Assembly (NCBI RefSeq): GCF_014843005.1
Contig: NZ_JACYXM010000002.1
Coordinates: forward strand, 496,001 to 560,000
DNA: 64,000 nucleotides
Source: Rhodanobacter sp. DHG33
GTDB taxonomy: Bacteria > Pseudomonadota > Gammaproteobacteria > Xanthomonadales > Rhodanobacteraceae
Direction: 5' to 3'
Each line of letters begins with the position of its first letter. Within the stretch, counting starts at the first letter, position 1. The notes beneath the pieces were generated by a model, which ran no database searches, was not told the origin of the DNA, and worked only from the letters and a program-made list of their open reading frames with translations. Of this stretch, positions 20,312 to 27,216 are shown piece by piece. The position numbers and the translations under genes were made by a program.

Positions 20312-20719
20312 ATGGGGGATGTATCGGATCAGGAGTGGCTCCATCGACGTGTACGGTCGAGGGAATGCCACAGCATCCGACCAACCAGGCGTCTGTCCAG
20401 TACGGCTTTTAACGACAAAAGTAGGAAGCCGTCTGTTGATCGTGCTGCGTTACGATCAGCTGAGGAGACTAAGGCAGAAGCGACCGACGGTGTTGTACGT
20501 CTTCTCACGGCATCTGTACGCAGTATAGGCATTCCTATCGGCGCGCCGGCTCCAGATAACTTTGAAGTAGACGTGTGGGCAAGGGAGTTGCCGGAAAACG
20601 TGGCTCATGCACAAATTGAGCCGCTTCCAAGCATGACCGGATCTCGATTTGAGAAGCTCAAAGAAGCATTGGCTAGGTTAGCTGAGCAGGAAGACTGGGT
20701 GATCGAGCCGACGTCGTGA
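20312..20719 (+). CDS. Hypothetical third gene of the TIGR04255 cassette
   Basis: A 135-residue protein, 9 bp after the previous stop. The N-terminus has DQEWLHRRV and, later, STAFNDKSRKPSVDRAALRS; a W/Y-RR start followed by a SxxFxD...SVDRA block is familiar from small proteins accompanying TIGR04255, though I cannot name a family. The C-terminus (FEKLKEALARLAEQEDWVI) is helical. The function is unknown. The next 193 bp hold no supported gene, only short fragments in several frames that could be a decayed remnant. Confidence 0.6.
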   Translation: MGDVSDQEWLHRRVRSRECHSIRPTRRLSSTAFNDKSRKPSVDRAALRSAEETKAEATDGVVRLLTASVRSIGIPIGAPAPDNFEVDVWARELPENVAHAQIEPLPSMTGSRFEKLKEALARLAEQEDWVIEPTS

Positions 20720-20912
20720 CCATTCTAAGATTGCAATCTGTTTCCTGGCGGACGACATTACAGGCTACTTGTCTTGTCCTTGAACACGATTTGCTGCATC
20801 TGTAGAGCGCACTCGATTTGTTTGGCGAGGAGACGGGCAGGGTTCCGACTACCTGGCACCGTGGAGCTTGATAACGACGTGGTGTCGTTCAAGCGCAAGG
20901 CTGGCCGCGCGC

Positions 20913-21779
20913 TCAGCCAGCTAGCTCTAGAACACGCTGAGCGCCATCCGATGCATTCGTAACGGGAAAGTACTCTATACCCGCAGCGGATGCTTCCTCA
21001 GTGACTTCACGGCGTGCTTCATGCAGGTTATTGAGCTGCTTTGCTCCCAGAGTGGCATCGTCATCGCGCGTAACTGCACCGATAAGCGCGGCTTTTGGCA
21101 AATGAATCATCGACTTGACGCGCTGAAGTTCGAAGAGGCGTGCGCGTGCATCACGCAAGCTTGCACTGACCCGGATGGGGTGAAGCACGTTGAAGTGCGC
21201 GACGACACGAGGTGAACAGAAACCAAAGCGCACGTTTTGGCCGCCGTCTACGAGTTGGGCTTCTCGCCCGAAGTACTTCAATAGATCGGGCCGCTCCTTG
21301 ACGGTCAACTCACGAATCTCGGTGCTGAAGCGGCGATTGACCTCTTCCTGCATCGGTGCGTCCGACTCTTCAAGCTCTTCCAGTTTGTCGAGATTGGCCA
21401 AGCTGGAATGTAAAAGGGCGATCGTTCGTAATAGCTCCGGCAAGGATCGGGCAGCTGTGCTGCGTAATTCTCCCGGAACCAATCCCATGATGGGTGCGCT
21501 CAGACCATCCAGTGAGTTCGCTGCTCCTGCTGCTTCGCGGAAGATGGCGAGGCCATGTTCAATGAGCTTTCTGGCGCCAGCAGATTGTTTCCCATAGAGG
21601 CTGTCCAGAACGTCGTCACGAATGATGCGCGTGCTGCCAAAGCGTCCATCGTGCATGTAGATGGCGCCAGCCATAAGTCGCTCGCCCGTTCCATTGACGG
21701 GCTCCCAAAAAAGAGGGCGCCAGGGTGAGCGCGCTGCCTCAATGACGCTTGCTATGGGCGGCTGGATGATTGCGTTCAT
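20913..21779 (-). CDS. Hypothetical partner of the HipA-like kinase
   Basis: A 288-residue soluble protein with no recognised catalytic motif. Its start codon overlaps the stop of the upstream kinase-like gene (ATGA on the minus strand), so the two are translationally coupled. The N-terminal part (FWEPVNGTGERLMAGAIYMHDGRFG) recalls the short DUF3037 proteins that usually accompany HipA_2 kinases, but this protein is more than twice as long and I cannot claim homology. Mid-region helices (LDKLEELEESDAPMQEEVNRRF) are acidic. Confidence 0.65.
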   Translation of the reverse strand: MNAIIQPPIASVIEAARSPWRPLFWEPVNGTGERLMAGAIYMHDGRFGSTRIIRDDVLDSLYGKQSAGARKLIEHGLAIFREAAGAANSLDGLSAPIMGLVPGELRSTAARSLPELLRTIALLHSSLANLDKLEELEESDAPMQEEVNRRFSTEIRELTVKERPDLLKYFGREAQLVDGGQNVRFGFCSPRVVAHFNVLHPIRVSASLRDARARLFELQRVKSMIHLPKAALIGAVTRDDDATLGAKQLNNLHEARREVTEEASAAGIEYFPVTNASDGAQRVLELAG

Positions 21780-22516
21780 TGACCGGATAGTAGGTCTTGG
21801 GGAGTGGGAAATCGAGCCAGGAGGCGCATGCCTAACTGGTTCAAGCGGTCAGTAACAAAGCGCACTTGGATGCTTGTATCGGTGAAGACATCAAGTTCCT
21901 TTTTCGCATTTTCCGGCCTGTCTCGATCCATGAGCAACCATTGTGCAGTACTGGCTGAACGCATTTCCTCAGACAGTCCACTGTAGATGGCCATTTGGCA
22001 TAGCTTGTTCACGTCATCAAGATGCTGCGCACCATTCCCTAGGGCGAACGCGTGATCAATCCAGGCTTCGTTTGTGCCATCCCACAGAATATTTCCTAGA
22101 TTTCGGTCGCGGTTGTCGATTGCTTCGTCAGCAGCGGCTACAAGAGGCGCAGAGGGGAGCTGACTCGCGAGGCGCGTAGCGATCTCTAAGGCTGCCTTAT
22201 GCTCTGCGCTCCCTATCGCAAATCCTGCGATTCCTAGCCGTTGGTTGAGGTTTGGATAGGTTGCGTCTGCGCTCCCAAAGGCAACGTTGTTGTTGGCTTC
22301 GGCGACTAAGTATGGGTCGGGGACAGGAGCGCCCCAGCCACGTAAAAGCAATGCGCAAAACGCTTCGGCAACTACCTGTTGAATGGCGTCACGCTTGACG
22401 ATGGCGGCGAAATTTGAACGTCCGGACGATGCCAAGATGCACCGTATCGCTCCTGTTACACCGTCGCCTGCTGGCATCTCAGTGCCAGGCACAATGGTTG
22501 CCCATCCGATGCTCAT
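21776..22516 (-). CDS. HipA-like (HipA_2 type) kinase-fold protein
   Basis: A 246-residue protein. AAIVKRD (Lys41) matches the ATP-anchoring lysine, and AEAFCALLLRGWGAPVPDPYLV the following helix and strand. The block DNRDRNLGNIL (134-144) has the catalytic Asp and metal-binding Asn spacing of HipA/PI3K-like kinases, and WIDHAFAL supplies the second metal-binding Asp154. The N-terminal HipA subdomain and HipB-type antitoxin are missing, which is the pattern of the compact HipA_2 group. Kinase activity and target are unproven. It is coupled to the gene at 20913-21779 and is the first gene of that unit. Confidence 0.75.
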   Translation of the reverse strand: MSIGWATIVPGTEMPAGDGVTGAIRCILASSGRSNFAAIVKRDAIQQVVAEAFCALLLRGWGAPVPDPYLVAEANNNVAFGSADATYPNLNQRLGIAGFAIGSAEHKAALEIATRLASQLPSAPLVAAADEAIDNRDRNLGNILWDGTNEAWIDHAFALGNGAQHLDDVNKLCQMAIYSGLSEEMRSASTAQWLLMDRDRPENAKKELDVFTDTSIQVRFVTDRLNQLGMRLLARFPTPQDLLSGQ

Positions 22517-22776
22517 GCTGTCCTTTCCCCCGGTGACGCATCAAGTGCGCCGGTTCCCTACGCTCCATCAGGCACGCACGCCGACATGGCGATGCTGCCG
22601 CCCCTTGCACTTCTGGGCGGAAGGTAGCACCCAAGAGGCACCCTCGCCAGATGCGGGATCTCCTGCTTCCCGGGCTATTTGCTAGTTAAGGTGGCGCCGG
22701 TCCGCTCTCATCGGTGCACCTACTTGCGCCCTTCTAGGAGGGTATAGACCATGGGGCGACTCACAAGGGGGAAACC

Positions 22777-22998
22777 ATGGAATTGATGATCAAGGTCTTG
22801 GATGAGTGGGGTGGAGAACTTGAGGCGTTCTGCACTCTGGTAGATCACGAGGATTCTCTGTGGCGGGTTGTGCTGACTAGCCACCGGGGACGCCGCGGCG
22901 CTCTCGATGTGACTGCAACGGAAGCAACACTTGAGCAAGCGATTCACGAGGCAATGAGGAAGGCAAGCATCCACGCCACAAACAACCCGGGAGCATGA
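22777..22998 (+). CDS. Small hypothetical protein
   Basis: A 73-residue acidic protein beginning MELMIKVLDEWGGELEAF, with a good ribosome site (AAGGGGGAAACC) before ATG 22777. Its C-terminal helix LEQAIHEAMRKASIHA is amphipathic. The 260 bp upstream hold no recognised gene. No family is recognised. It overlaps the tail of the antisense phage remnant by 55 bp. Confidence 0.5.
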   Translation: MELMIKVLDEWGGELEAFCTLVDHEDSLWRVVLTSHRGRRGALDVTATEATLEQAIHEAMRKASIHATNNPGA

Positions 22999-23165
22999 CA
23001 GTGAACGATTGAGGAGGTCAGCCCGTGGACGGCTTCGTTCGGAAATGCTGCCGGCGTGATGTCATCCGCTAGTTGAGGCTGCATCACTCGCTGTGTCTGC
23101 GCCTTGCGATCGTCGAGGATCGCGCGCACCATCGCGCCATTGAGCAGGAGGGGGAGTTCACGCAT
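22944..23165 (-). pseudogene. Truncated phage morphogenesis-type gene
   Basis: The first ~30 residues (ELPLLLNGAMVRAILDDRKA, then QTQRVMQPQ) match the N-terminus of a widespread phage protein family whose members begin RPILF-x-x-x-MVRAILDG-x-KTQTRR and run to about 200 residues. Here the similarity stops after LADDITP and the frame ends at 73 residues, partly inside the opposing small gene. It is best read as a 5' fragment left after deletion. Confidence 0.55.
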
Positions 23166-23856
23166 GGAGACGAACCTCGCGCGGAAAGCGATATGGGCAT
23201 GTGGATGGGCGTTCTTGGGTGTGTTCGTGACATGCTTCTTGTTCTATCCACCGCATGCGAAATGGAACGAAGGACTTCATCTAGGCGATGTGGCTACGTG
23301 GTTTTCTGCCATCGGCACAATCGCTGCTGTTGTAGTGGCGCTTTCGGCTGGATTCTCCCAGCGCCGAAAGGATGATTTGGCTATGGCTGAGCTTCGCTCT
23401 TCGATTGCGAACGCCCTCATTGTGGACCTACTAACCATTCGTAGCTTGTTGACAGCCAGCCACCTGCAATGGGGGCATGACGGTAGCCATCTCAGCGATC
23501 AGGAATTGCACAACGTGCTTAGACGTGTGCAATGGCTCAACATGCCGTCCTTCGAGGCATATCGTGAGTCGCTGCCGAAACTTGGGGCAGGGGTTGCTCC
23601 GTACGTAATAGAGGCCTATGGCGTCATTCTCCGAACGGCGCGAATCGCCCTTGGGCAATCGACAACAGTAAATTCCAACGCTGACGATCGCGAGTTCGCC
23701 TCCAAGATCATTGAAAGAGTTCCCGTCGTTTTGCTTTCGATTTGGCGTGCGCACCACGCGCTTAGCCCCTACGCGAGACCATTGACGATTGCTGGAGAGC
23801 CTACTGTGGAAGATTTGCAGAGAAATTGTTCGCCGTGCACCACGCCACCCTGCTGA
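23164..23856 (+). CDS. Hypothetical membrane protein with two N-terminal helices
   Basis: A 230-residue protein. ATG 23164 follows AGGAGGGGGAG and gives two membrane helices, WACGWAFLGVFVTCFLFY (about residues 10-27) and WFSAIGTIAAVVVALSAGF (about 46-64). A cytosolic helical domain of about 160 residues (QRRKDDLAMAELRSSIANAL onward) follows. The layout resembles membrane-anchored accessory proteins found in islands, but no family is recognised. Its start codon overlaps the divergent phage remnant in the sequence CATG. Confidence 0.6.
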   Translation: METNLARKAIWACGWAFLGVFVTCFLFYPPHAKWNEGLHLGDVATWFSAIGTIAAVVVALSAGFSQRRKDDLAMAELRSSIANALIVDLLTIRSLLTASHLQWGHDGSHLSDQELHNVLRRVQWLNMPSFEAYRESLPKLGAGVAPYVIEAYGVILRTARIALGQSTTVNSNADDREFASKIIERVPVVLLSIWRAHHALSPYARPLTIAGEPTVEDLQRNCSPCTTPPC

Positions 23857-24048
23857 CGCTATCCTGGCTTTCCCTGGGCGAACCACCAGCGCTAGGTGTC
23901 CACAGCCACATTGCGGCTATGAGCTGCGCCTGGTGAGGTCTTTCATTTTGTTGAGCATCCACGGTTCGATCGGCTTCTCGCGGTGAGATAGTTTCCGGGT
24001 GAATTCACTTGTATCTATCCGTGAAGTGGCGATCGAGCAGAAGGCGAT

Positions 24049-24378
24049 CTAACCGCCTAAAAGATGAGTCTTCGTCACTTGTCCGGCGGCAAACACGCTA
24101 ATAATCGCAAGGACATTTGCCAGCAAGTACAGGCGCCTGCTACTGACATTCATGCAATCTAAGAAGTATGTCGTAGCGAAGGAAGAGAGCGGCCCTGTCA
24201 CTAGAACGATGAGGGCTGCGTACACATACTGCCACCACTCGATACCTAACCCGCCATGCTGTTCAACAAGTTTCATGGCCACGGCTTGCAAGCCAATCAC
24301 GAACACGATGTTCTTTGCGTAATCAAGTACATCTTTCCTCCATGCAAGGAGCATTGCGCCTGCGTTTTTGTCTTGCAT
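24049..24378 (-). CDS. Small hypothetical membrane protein
   Basis: A 109-residue protein with three predicted membrane segments (NIVFVIGLQAVAMKL, YVYAALIVLVTGPLSSFATTYF, LYLLANVLAIISVFAAG). The start MQDKNAGAM at 24378 follows CAAGGGGCAGGT; the frame stays open for 77 more codons upstream through the RNA element but that extension is Arg-rich and unlike a protein. On this strand the gene lies downstream of the C4-like RNA and its complementary target, the place taken by the regulated gene in the phage P1 system. Confidence 0.55.
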   Translation of the reverse strand: MQDKNAGAMLLAWRKDVLDYAKNIVFVIGLQAVAMKLVEQHGGLGIEWWQYVYAALIVLVTGPLSSFATTYFLDCMNVSSRRLYLLANVLAIISVFAAGQVTKTHLLGG

Positions 24379-24447
24379 ACCTGCCCCTTGCAGTCCCGTT
24401 GAATTAGGCGCATATTGCCACCGCCCCCGCCAATTCGGGGGCCAGGT

Positions 24448-24470
24448 TTGGCGACCTGAGTAGATATAGG
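24448..24470. promoter_or_regulatory. Putative target segments of the C4-like RNA
   Basis: TTGGCGA (24448-24454) and GATATAGG (24463-24470) are exact complements of TCGCCAA (24576-24582) and CCTATATC (24562-24569) in the adjacent structured RNA. Two short complementary blocks in the same order mirror the a/a' and b/b' pairs of phage C4 antisense RNA. Confidence 0.5.
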
Positions 24471-24477
24471 CGCAACG

Positions 24478-24497
24478 GCGCCGATGGCGCTTTTTTT
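24478..24497 (+). terminator. Small terminator next to the C4-like element
   Basis: GCGCC-GAT-GGCGC followed by seven T. It would stop rightward transcripts entering the 24.5-kb region. Confidence 0.55.
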
Positions 24498-24524
24498 GTG
24501 TCCGTTGTGTCATGCCCGCTTTAC

Positions 24525-24600
24525 GGTGGGCGTGCAGGGCAGCCTTCGGGCTGGCCGGGTTCCTATATCCCCGGTTCGCCAACCCTGCACGTCCGCCACC
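24525..24600 (-). ncRNA. C4-like antisense RNA (phage/prophage immunity type)
   Basis: A three-way-junction fold. The closing stem is GGTGG/CCACC (24525-24529, 24596-24600) plus CGTGCAGGG/CCCTGCACG (24531-24539, 24583-24591). One hairpin is CAGCC-TTCG-GGCTG (24540-24553) and a second CCGGG/CCCGG (24555-24559, 24570-24574) has a 10-nt loop. Loop and junction bases are complementary to the block at 24448-24470. C4 RNAs of P1-like phages repress an anti-repressor gene by such pairing. The strand is inferred from the order RNA, target, gene on the minus strand; rightward transcription toward 24651 is possible. Confidence 0.5.
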
Positions 24601-24650
24601 TTGCCGCAACGGTCAGGTGGCTCCTTCAGCATCAACTGCAGAGGTGGAGC

Positions 24651-24968
24651 ATGACCATGAAGCCGAAAAACGTTGCTGTCGTCCCCGAAGACAACAGTGT
24701 CGCCACTGTCCACCAAGTGCTGGGAGAGTGGCCTGAAGATGTGATCGCGAGCCTTGAGACTGCGTCCAACGCACTTCGCTGGATCGGTGCGATTTTGAAC
24801 GTAGCATCCAAACAAGAAATGCAGGGGCCGCATTCTGATGCAGCAGACATGCTGAGTGCCGCGCGGTACATCGCTATGGATTTTGCCAACCTTGCAGACT
24901 GCCAATGCGAGAGCTTGAGCGATCACTTGCGTGAACACGTTGCCAAAGCAACCGAATTGTCGCTTTGA
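24651..24968 (+). CDS. Small hypothetical phage-type protein
   Basis: A 105-residue soluble protein (MTMKPKNVAVVPEDNSVATV...), start ATG 24651 with GAGGTGGAG upstream; ATG 24657 is an alternative. It is largely helical, with SNALRWIGAILNVASK and ADMLSAARYIAMDFANLADC. Small genes of this kind are common next to phage regulatory RNA regions. No family function is known. Its stop overlaps the next small frame (TGATG). Confidence 0.55.
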   Translation: MTMKPKNVAVVPEDNSVATVHQVLGEWPEDVIASLETASNALRWIGAILNVASKQEMQGPHSDAADMLSAARYIAMDFANLADCQCESLSDHLREHVAKATELSL

Positions 24969-25069
24969 TGATGCGCTCCGCAGGGGGTAATGGCGGGGAG
25001 GTATCTGCGATAGCCGAAGCGGTAGTACAAATGCTCGATGAGGCGCACGACCTGATCGGTCACGCCTGA
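24968..25069 (+). CDS. Very small coupled ORF
   Basis: 33 codons starting at the ATG of TGATG that ends the previous gene (a second ATG follows at once). The peptide GGEVSAIAEAVVQMLDEAHD is an amphipathic helix. The overlap suggests translational coupling; nothing else supports it. Confidence 0.35.
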   Translation: MMRSAGGNGGEVSAIAEAVVQMLDEAHDLIGHA

Positions 25070-25159
25070 CAGTTCACGCTGCGCCTAGGACGGCCATCCG
25101 AAAACCGGGCACCTTCCCCGGCTGGCGCGGCACCTTTTGAAGGGCGCAGAGGTGTGCGC

Positions 25160-25810
25160 ATGGCAGTACAGCACGATGACTTGCGCGTGCAGGTCTTGGC
25201 GGAGTTCAAGAAACTGCCAGCAAAAGAAGGCATCACGCATGAGCTGGACACCGCCGCCAGTGTGGTCATGGTGCTGGTGTGCAATGTGCCGGCGAATCAA
25301 AAAGGTACTCCATCACCGGCTTTTCACCGCATCGGCAAGACACGGGTACAGGCGGAAGTTGATCGCATCATCAACTATGCAAAACGGGCTACACGCCCCA
25401 TCCGCAAAGGGCAGGTTGACCCTGTAGTTAAGCTGGCCACATATCTGACCAAAATCCACGGTCCAACAATCGATGTTCTGGCATCGCGTGGTGTGCTCCG
25501 ATACGGGCCCATCGATCCGGCGATGATCACAGCGCACGCTTCCAGCGTGGACTTATCGAAGGTGCCCAATGTCACGTATGGCAGACCCGCCAACTTGTAC
25601 GTCCAAGGGGTCGCTAAGGTGCTGGCGTTCCATTTTCATGCGATCACCGGGAAGTCCCCCAAGATCGTGCATGACCCCTTCAATGACACCTATGGCGCCT
25701 TTGTCGACTTGGTGAGCGGCGTGTTCGAGATTGCTGGCATTGAGGCAAATGCCCTTGCTGCTGCGCGCATAGCCGTGCCGCCTATCAGGCGTGCAAAAGG
25801 AAAGGGTTGA
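25160..25810 (+). CDS. Hypothetical protein
   Basis: A 216-residue soluble protein beginning MAVQHDDLRVQVLAEFKKLP (GTG 25154 is an alternative two codons earlier). Basic residues are frequent in RIINYAKRATRPIRKGQ and the C-terminal PPIRRAKGKG. No catalytic motif, signal peptide or membrane helix is seen and I recognise no family. It lies just upstream of the alpA-led replication operon but is separated from it by 95 bp with a hairpin. Confidence 0.6.
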   Translation: MAVQHDDLRVQVLAEFKKLPAKEGITHELDTAASVVMVLVCNVPANQKGTPSPAFHRIGKTRVQAEVDRIINYAKRATRPIRKGQVDPVVKLATYLTKIHGPTIDVLASRGVLRYGPIDPAMITAHASSVDLSKVPNVTYGRPANLYVQGVAKVLAFHFHAITGKSPKIVHDPFNDTYGAFVDLVSGVFEIAGIEANALAAARIAVPPIRRAKGKG

Positions 25811-25876
25811 ATGACCATTTGCAAAAACAAGTAGGGTTTTCTACTTAGATGCCCTGCTTCTAAAACACGATCCTTC

Positions 25877-25903
25877 GACCGTCCAAACCAAACGAGGGCG
25901 GTC
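25877..25903 (+). promoter_or_regulatory. Hairpin covering the alpA ribosome-binding site
   Basis: GACCGTCC (25877-25884) pairs with GGGCGGTC (25896-25903) with one G-U. The right arm includes most of the GAGGG ribosome site two to twelve bases before ATG 25906. It could act as a translational switch or be an operator dyad. Confidence 0.4.
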
Positions 25904-25905
25904 AC

Positions 25906-26133
25906 ATGGCAACCGAAGCAGTAGCAACGCGTGCTTACCTGCGCGTCTCCGATATCAATCGCAATCGCCGCACCGGTGCCCCTGGCCTGTTGCCGGTGAC
26001 CACTTCGACCTGGTGGAACTGGGTGAAGGCCGGCAAAGCGCCGGCACCAATCAAGCTTTCTCCGGGTTGCACCGTCTGGCGCGAAGCTGACGTATTGATG
26101 TTCGCTGAGTCGCTGGCGAAGGCGGCGGTGTAA
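25906..26133 (+). CDS. AlpA-family DNA-binding regulator
   Basis: A 75-residue winged-helix protein. The segment TSTWWNWVKAGKAPAPIKLS followed by VWREADVLMF matches AlpA/excisionase-like proteins (turn, recognition helix, K-x-G-x-x-P-x-P-x-K, then WRE). AlpA activates integrase transcription or acts as recombination directionality factor in P4-like elements. It starts a run of overlapping genes: its last base is the first base of the next ATG. Confidence 0.85.
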   Translation: MATEAVATRAYLRVSDINRNRRTGAPGLLPVTTSTWWNWVKAGKAPAPIKLSPGCTVWREADVLMFAESLAKAAV

Positions 26134-26444
26134 TGAGCCGCCCCCAGAAACGCCAACGCCCGGGTCGGACCGGGCGTCAGGGCAAAACCAAAAAACTTTC
26201 GAGCCTCAACAATACCACCACCGGCGCTCAGCGGCATCGTCTCCTGGCCCACCTGAAGTGCAAGGCCATCGACACCATCACGGCACGCCGTGATCTGAAT
26301 GTCATGCATCCAGCCATGCGCGTGAAGGAACTTCGCGAAGCCGGCCACCCCATCGTCACCGTGCGCATCAGTCGCGCCGATACGGAAGGGCGCCAGCACC
26401 ATAACGTCGCGCTGTACACACTGATGTCGGGAGGCTCGCGATGA
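26133..26444 (+). CDS. Small helix-turn-helix (HTH_39-like) protein
   Basis: A 103-residue basic protein. The N-terminal 25 residues are Arg/Lys-rich and likely disordered. Residues ~32-85 (AQRHRLLAHLKCKAIDTITA followed by RRDLNVMHPAMRVKELREAG) have the layout of the HTH_39 winged helix seen in phage and satellite replication operons. Start and stop overlap both neighbours. It is probably a DNA-binding accessory factor. Confidence 0.7.
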   Translation: MSRPQKRQRPGRTGRQGKTKKLSSLNNTTTGAQRHRLLAHLKCKAIDTITARRDLNVMHPAMRVKELREAGHPIVTVRISRADTEGRQHHNVALYTLMSGGSR

Positions 26445-26752
26445 TGGGGCGCACCTCCAATACCTACCTGCCCAAGGACTGGCACAGTCGTTTGCCCGAT
26501 CCGGCTGCCTACTACACGCAGCACCTGGACAAGCTGGGTGACGTCGCAGCCAACGGCTGGGCGATGGCGTTGTGTCCATTCCACGATGACTACGAGTCAT
26601 CCCTGAGCGTGAAGTTGATCGGCATCAAGGGCGCCTATCGCTGTGACACCTGCGGTAACCACGGCGACATGGTGGCCTTCCACATGGCCCGCACCGAACT
26701 GCCGTTCAAGGAAGCGGTGCGGGATCTGATCGGGCTTAGGGGGCGCGGATGA
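26441..26752 (+). CDS. CHC2-type primase zinc-finger protein
   Basis: A 103-residue protein. The motif CPFHDD ... CDTCGNHGD (about residues 46-79) is the CHC2 zinc ribbon that opens bacterial DnaG primases, and AVRDLIGL closes the domain. There is no TOPRIM or other catalytic domain in the protein. Such stand-alone zinc ribbons probably recognise the template for a partner primase. It overlaps the next gene by 4 bp. Confidence 0.85.
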   Translation: MMGRTSNTYLPKDWHSRLPDPAAYYTQHLDKLGDVAANGWAMALCPFHDDYESSLSVKLIGIKGAYRCDTCGNHGDMVAFHMARTELPFKEAVRDLIGLRGRG

Positions 26753-27216
26753 GTGCCGTGCGCTCAATCGTGACTGATCCCGTAGGGCTACTGCTCTCGC
26801 GCCTTGATGGTGTGATGGCAGCGGGTAAAGGCTGGCGTGCTCGATGCCCAGCACACGGAGGTAGATCGCGCTCGCTCTCGATAGTGGCGGGAGACAACGG
26901 TGCAGCCCTGGTGCATTGCTTCGCTGGCTGCCAGATCCATGACGTCCTCGGCGCAGTCGGCCTCACCGTCGGCGATCTCTTCCCGACACGCGACCTGGGT
27001 TCGCTCACGCCGGAGCAGCGTCGTGAGGTGCGCCGAGCGGCTGCTATCCCGAAGTGGGCCGGCGCTCTCGACGTGCTGGCCATGGAGGCCAACGTCATGC
27101 TGCTGGCAGCTGCTCAACTGGATGAGGGCAGGTCGCTTCATCCGGACGATCTCAACCGCCTCCGCATTGCCGCTCTGCGCATCTTCGACGCCAGGGAGGT
27201 GCTGCATGCACGCTGA
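26749..27216 (+). CDS. Second zinc-ribbon primase-like protein
   Basis: A 155-residue protein with CPAHGGRSRSLSI ... HCFAGCQIHDVLGAVGLTVG at about residues 33-75, the zinc-binding opening of phage primase/helicase proteins (Cys, His, Cys, Cys spacing). It is followed by a short helical tail that often precedes or replaces the polymerase part in satellites. No catalytic acidic motif is visible. It overlaps the helicase gene by 11 bp. Confidence 0.8.
   Translation: MSAVRSIVTDPVGLLLSRLDGVMAAGKGWRARCPAHGGRSRSLSIVAGDNGAALVHCFAGCQIHDVLGAVGLTVGDLFPTRDLGSLTPEQRREVRRAAAIPKWAGALDVLAMEANVMLLAAAQLDEGRSLHPDDLNRLRIAALRIFDAREVLHAR

Noticed and set aside
20720-20912. Possible extra gene between the TIGR04255 cassette and the HipA-like pair
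   Set aside because: Only short fragments in several frames with stops; could be a decayed gene, but no homology is recognisable.
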